Source: Pratylenchus scribneri (taxonomy: Eukaryota > Nematoda > Chromadorea > Rhabditida > Pratylenchidae). Taken from it: a stretch of 64,000 nucleotides of DNA. A program made the translations under genes and the position numbers. Shown in pieces: positions 61,330-64,000 of this stretch; position 1 is the stretch's first letter; every line of letters begins with the position of its first letter. The DNA lies in the NCBI GenBank assembly GCA_030063045.1, contig JAQSEB010000082.1, forward strand, positions 372,001 through 436,000. The letters are read 5' to 3'. The notes beneath the pieces were generated by a model. The model was not told where the DNA came from and did not search any database. It was given only the letters and a program-made list of their open reading frames with translations.

Positions 61330-62858
61330 TTTGCTGAAATGATTACGGTTTATTAGAAAGGGAAAAATGATCGTGACTGGGCTTTATTAGAGGGAAGAAG
61401 ATGAAAGAGAAGGGAAGAGCCAGATTCTGCTCGCCAAAAACGCAAGGAAAAATAATTTTTGAAAATTAAAAATAAATTGAAACCGGGAAGATTGCCTAGA
61501 GGGAAAACTGATCGGGAGATTAAAAGGGAGGGAAGAATGAAGGGAAAGTGGGAGGGATGAATTTTGCCTCCTCCATTCATACAAAGTGGTGAGGTTGGGG
61601 GAGGATTATGGTATTTGAAGTGAATGAGAAGAATTGGGAATGGAGAACGAGGAGGAGGAGGAGGAGAATGTGAAATGGAGGGGGAGGGGATGAATGGATG
61701 GATGTTGGGGGTGGTTTTGGGCTTTGGGGGTATTGTGTGGCGGAACTTGGTGTTGGAGAAGAGGAAAGGAGGAGGAGGGTTTCGTCGACTCGACTGCCCC
61801 CAACATCACCACCATCGATGGTCGGCTCTGATTTGGCGAGGGAGGAAGAGGAGGAGGAGGGACTGACTGCTCTAAACTGAATGAATGGTGCTGGAAGGAA
61901 TGAAGAGGAAGGAGGAGGATGGCGAGGAAATGGGCAAGGAGGAGGACGAAGGGTGGGAACTCTTCGGGGGCTGTGGTGGCTCTGCTGATGGCGGTTGTGA
62001 GCCCTTCCTCTTCACCCCTCCAGCGATCAGCACCATCATCAGAGGGCGATGGGCGAAAAAAGGGAGGAGAAGGCAAAAATGGAGGGAAGGAAGAGGGAGG
62101 ATCGGCTGCTAGGTGGGGGATGGACTCGCGGAAAAAGCACAAAACCATTTCCATTCCTGCCAGCTGCTACTGATGAGGAGGAGGTCTATGCGAGAGAGGT
62201 GGCGCAGGGGAGAAGCGGATTGCCTCCTTGTTTTTGCAGGAATATATACAAGAAGTCCTCCGCCCCCTCCGGCGGTATGGACTAGCAGAAAAAGGTGTGC
62301 ATTTTGGACTGAATGAAATGGAAAAGGGGGAGGACATTGGATTGGATTGGGGATTGGGACTACAAAATAGAATTTTATGTAAACTTGGAAATGTCGAAAT
62401 GGAAAACAGTCCAATTCAAAGGTGTTTTGGAACTTAAGTTTACGTCCATGATTTCAAATTCAAAGGGGGAGATCCTTTATGTCACATTTTAGGAAAATTT
62501 GTAAAATCTTCTTAATAAATTTTGCCAGCCCTAAGCCTTGGTCTTAAGAACTAGTCTGCTAAATTAAATATCCTCAGCTATCAGCTTTACTTTTGCAATT
62601 TCAGGCATAAATTTCATAGTCTTTCCTTCTTTGATTGACTGAAAAATTTGAATAGAATTGGCAATTTAATTTTATCGTTGATAACAAAAAACAACAAAGT
62701 CAAAATTGATGATAAATTAAATCAAAATACTATTGAAAATTGATGTTGATTGTTGAATGTGTCGAATTGGCAAATAATTTAATAATAGGTCAATCAATGG
62801 TCGGTGCATTTGTGCTTCAGAATCCCACATCATCATTCATTATTGTTCTTCTGCCCGT
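61330..62858. other. Intergenic upstream of the C2H2 gene, strongly purine-rich
   Basis: About 1.5 kb. Positions 61.38-62.1 kb are very purine-rich on the plus strand (GAGGAAGGAGGAGG, GGGAGGAAG). Long frames are open on both strands with Pro/Ser or Arg/Glu/Gly-only composition, so I regard them as artefacts. A weak copy of the MITE-like inverted end lies near 61345-61395. From 62.43 kb on the DNA is AT-rich with nothing recognised. Confidence 0.5.
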
Positions 62859-63715
62859 TCACCATCCTCCACCGCCGCCCATTCCCCAGCTATTGTCCAT
62901 AACCACGGTGGCAGCAGCGATTGGCATTGGCACATTCTCCTTGTTCTCATCATTGTCCACCACATCCACTTGGCCTTTGGTGTTCATCGGCGGTTGACTT
63001 TCCGGCATTTGCACTTTGTCCTCCACCGACTTCAATTTGCTCTCAATCTCGGCAATTGCCACCATTTTCGGCTGCTGATGTTCTTCCTTCTCAGATTGGA
63101 GTGGTGAACTTTTTTGGCTCTCTTCTTCGGTGGTTTGAAGCGGTGTGGTCGTTTGATAACGTGCCAACTCCTGCTGTTGCTTTTTCAGCTCACGGTCTCG
63201 TGCTTTGGCACACCTGAACAATAATTAGAAATATTTAAAATAAATTGTAAATTTGTATACTTTTTGTATTGGCTGAGTTGTTTCTTGTTGAGTTTCTGCA
63301 TTTCGCCCAAAAATTCAATTTGATTGATAATCTCGTCAATCTTGTTCATTGCCTCAATTTGCTGTTGCACCGGCATAAAACCACCAACCTCTTTCTCAGC
63401 CTTCAACTCTTCGAGACGTTTCTATTTACAAATTGGGGTTATTCAAATAATCTTCTGTAATACCTGGCGTTTCTCCAAATTGCGCAATTTGCGTTCCAGG
63501 GCCTTCTCCATCAGGTAGAATGGATTATCCAACGGATTGGGCGGTGGTTGAATTTCTTCAGTAGAAGTTTGTTTCTCAATCGGTGCATCTCCAGCAGTAG
63601 TCCCATCATTAACAACAACCTGTGCCGCCGCTGAATCATCCTTCTTCTTGTTTTCGTCTTCTTCAGGTCGTGGATTCTTCTTCTTTTTCGATTTTTCCAT
63701 TGTAGTTGGCTTCAT
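62859..63715 (-). CDS. Caprin-like coiled-coil protein
   Basis: Three exons: 63464-63715, one from 63423 (acceptor AAATAG), and one from about 63214 to the TGA at 62859-62861. They start MKPTTMEKSKKKKNPRPEED; a second ATG five codons in is also possible. Caprins are cytoplasmic RNA-binding proteins of ribonucleoprotein granules. The match is the N-terminal coiled-coil homology region: LMEKALERKLRNLEKRQKRL, EELKAEKEVGGFMPVQQQIE, then AMNKIDEIINQIEFLGEMQK, which follow caprin order (KLRNLEKK..., DQ.DAV.KY.EV.NNLEFAKEL). The rest is hydrophilic and Gln/Glu/Pro-rich, ending in a Gly run, GMGGGGGW, in place of the long RGG tail of vertebrate caprins. It is much shorter than human CAPRIN1 and could be only its conserved head. 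Neighbouring 5' flank to 64000 holds nothing recognised. Confidence 0.7.
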
Positions 63716-64000
63716 TTATTTTGATTATAAGATGCAGGTGGGTGAATGATGAATGGATGGAAAATTTGTATTCTTATTAGTTTGAAATCTCTAAAAGAAC
63801 AAAGAAATCATGGCAAAAACAAAATTTGTATAAATTGAAATCTTGCCAACTTTTAAACTTCTTATTTTTCTATCCGGTTCACGGAATAGTCTGGAATCTT
63901 TGGGGTTTTTATGGATGGATGGAATGAAGGAATCGATACTGGGATTTTGTTGATAAATCATATAGGTATTTACTTCTCATGTCATTCATTAGATTTTAGA

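Noticed and set aside
61606..62154. 182-codon minus-strand frame and several plus-strand frames
   Set aside because: Purine-rich DNA produces Pro/Ser/Phe-only or Arg/Glu/Gly-only translations; no conserved pattern.

Overview
The window is eukaryotic and reads as a nematode genome. Genes are broken into many small exons by AT-rich introns, often 40-60 bp, with GT..AG boundaries. Protein content fits Nematoda: a stand-alone prolyl-tRNA synthetase as in C. elegans pars-1, a HID-1 homologue, Van Gogh, an ankyrin-DHHC palmitoyltransferase, a lustrin-type cysteine-rich secreted protein, and several likely trans-splice acceptors just upstream of start codons. Which nematode group it belongs to cannot be settled from sequence alone; a clade IV (tylenchid-like) worm is a guess. 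All gene models below were built by hand-joining exons in frame and have not been tested against transcripts.

Layout, left to right. 0-0.3 kb: 3' end of an unrecognised plus-strand gene. 0.8-5.3 kb: a divergent pair, a PHRF1/SCAF-type C-terminal-domain protein (minus) and a RecQ helicase (plus). 6.4-14.2 kb (plus): an NDRG-family protein, a small single-pass membrane protein, and an unrecognised protein whose intron holds a 25-bp tandem array. 15.3-23.9 kb (minus): an SLC16-type transporter and a lethal-giant-larvae/tomosyn WD40 protein. 24.3-27.1 kb (plus): Golga7 and prolyl-tRNA synthetase, 189 bp apart. 27.6-33.1 kb (minus): long-chain acyl-CoA synthetase and splicing factor SF3A3. 33.7-39.4 kb (plus): a secreted cysteine-containing protein, an ENPP ectophosphodiesterase, and a lustrin-type secreted protein. 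39.5-44.9 kb (minus): mitochondrial ribosomal protein L17, a Rab-like GTPase with an apparent frameshift, and HID-1; three genes closely spaced in one direction. 45.2-54.3 kb (plus): ankyrin-DHHC palmitoyltransferase and Van Gogh. 54.9-61.3 kb (minus): a two-finger C2H2 protein. 62.9-63.7 kb (minus): a caprin-like coiled-coil protein.

The genes are mostly ordinary housekeeping or polarity/trafficking genes (Lgl, Vang, HID-1, DHHC, Golga7 and Rab all concern membrane traffic or cell polarity), with no sign of one dedicated pathway. The more unusual content is in the introns. It comprises: (i) two families of tRNA-derived, SINE-like elements with recognisable A and B boxes; (ii) one 29-bp minisatellite that recurs as three separate intronic arrays in three unrelated genes; (iii) a foldback element of about 300 bp with long inverted arms, in about eight full or partial copies confined to 49.4-60.8 kb inside the introns of the convergent Van Gogh and C2H2 genes; (iv) a second inverted-repeat element in the same area; and (v) a short TIR element resembling a MITE. 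From about 48.5 kb rightward the DNA is also more GC-rich, with long purine or pyrimidine runs, which produces many spurious open frames.
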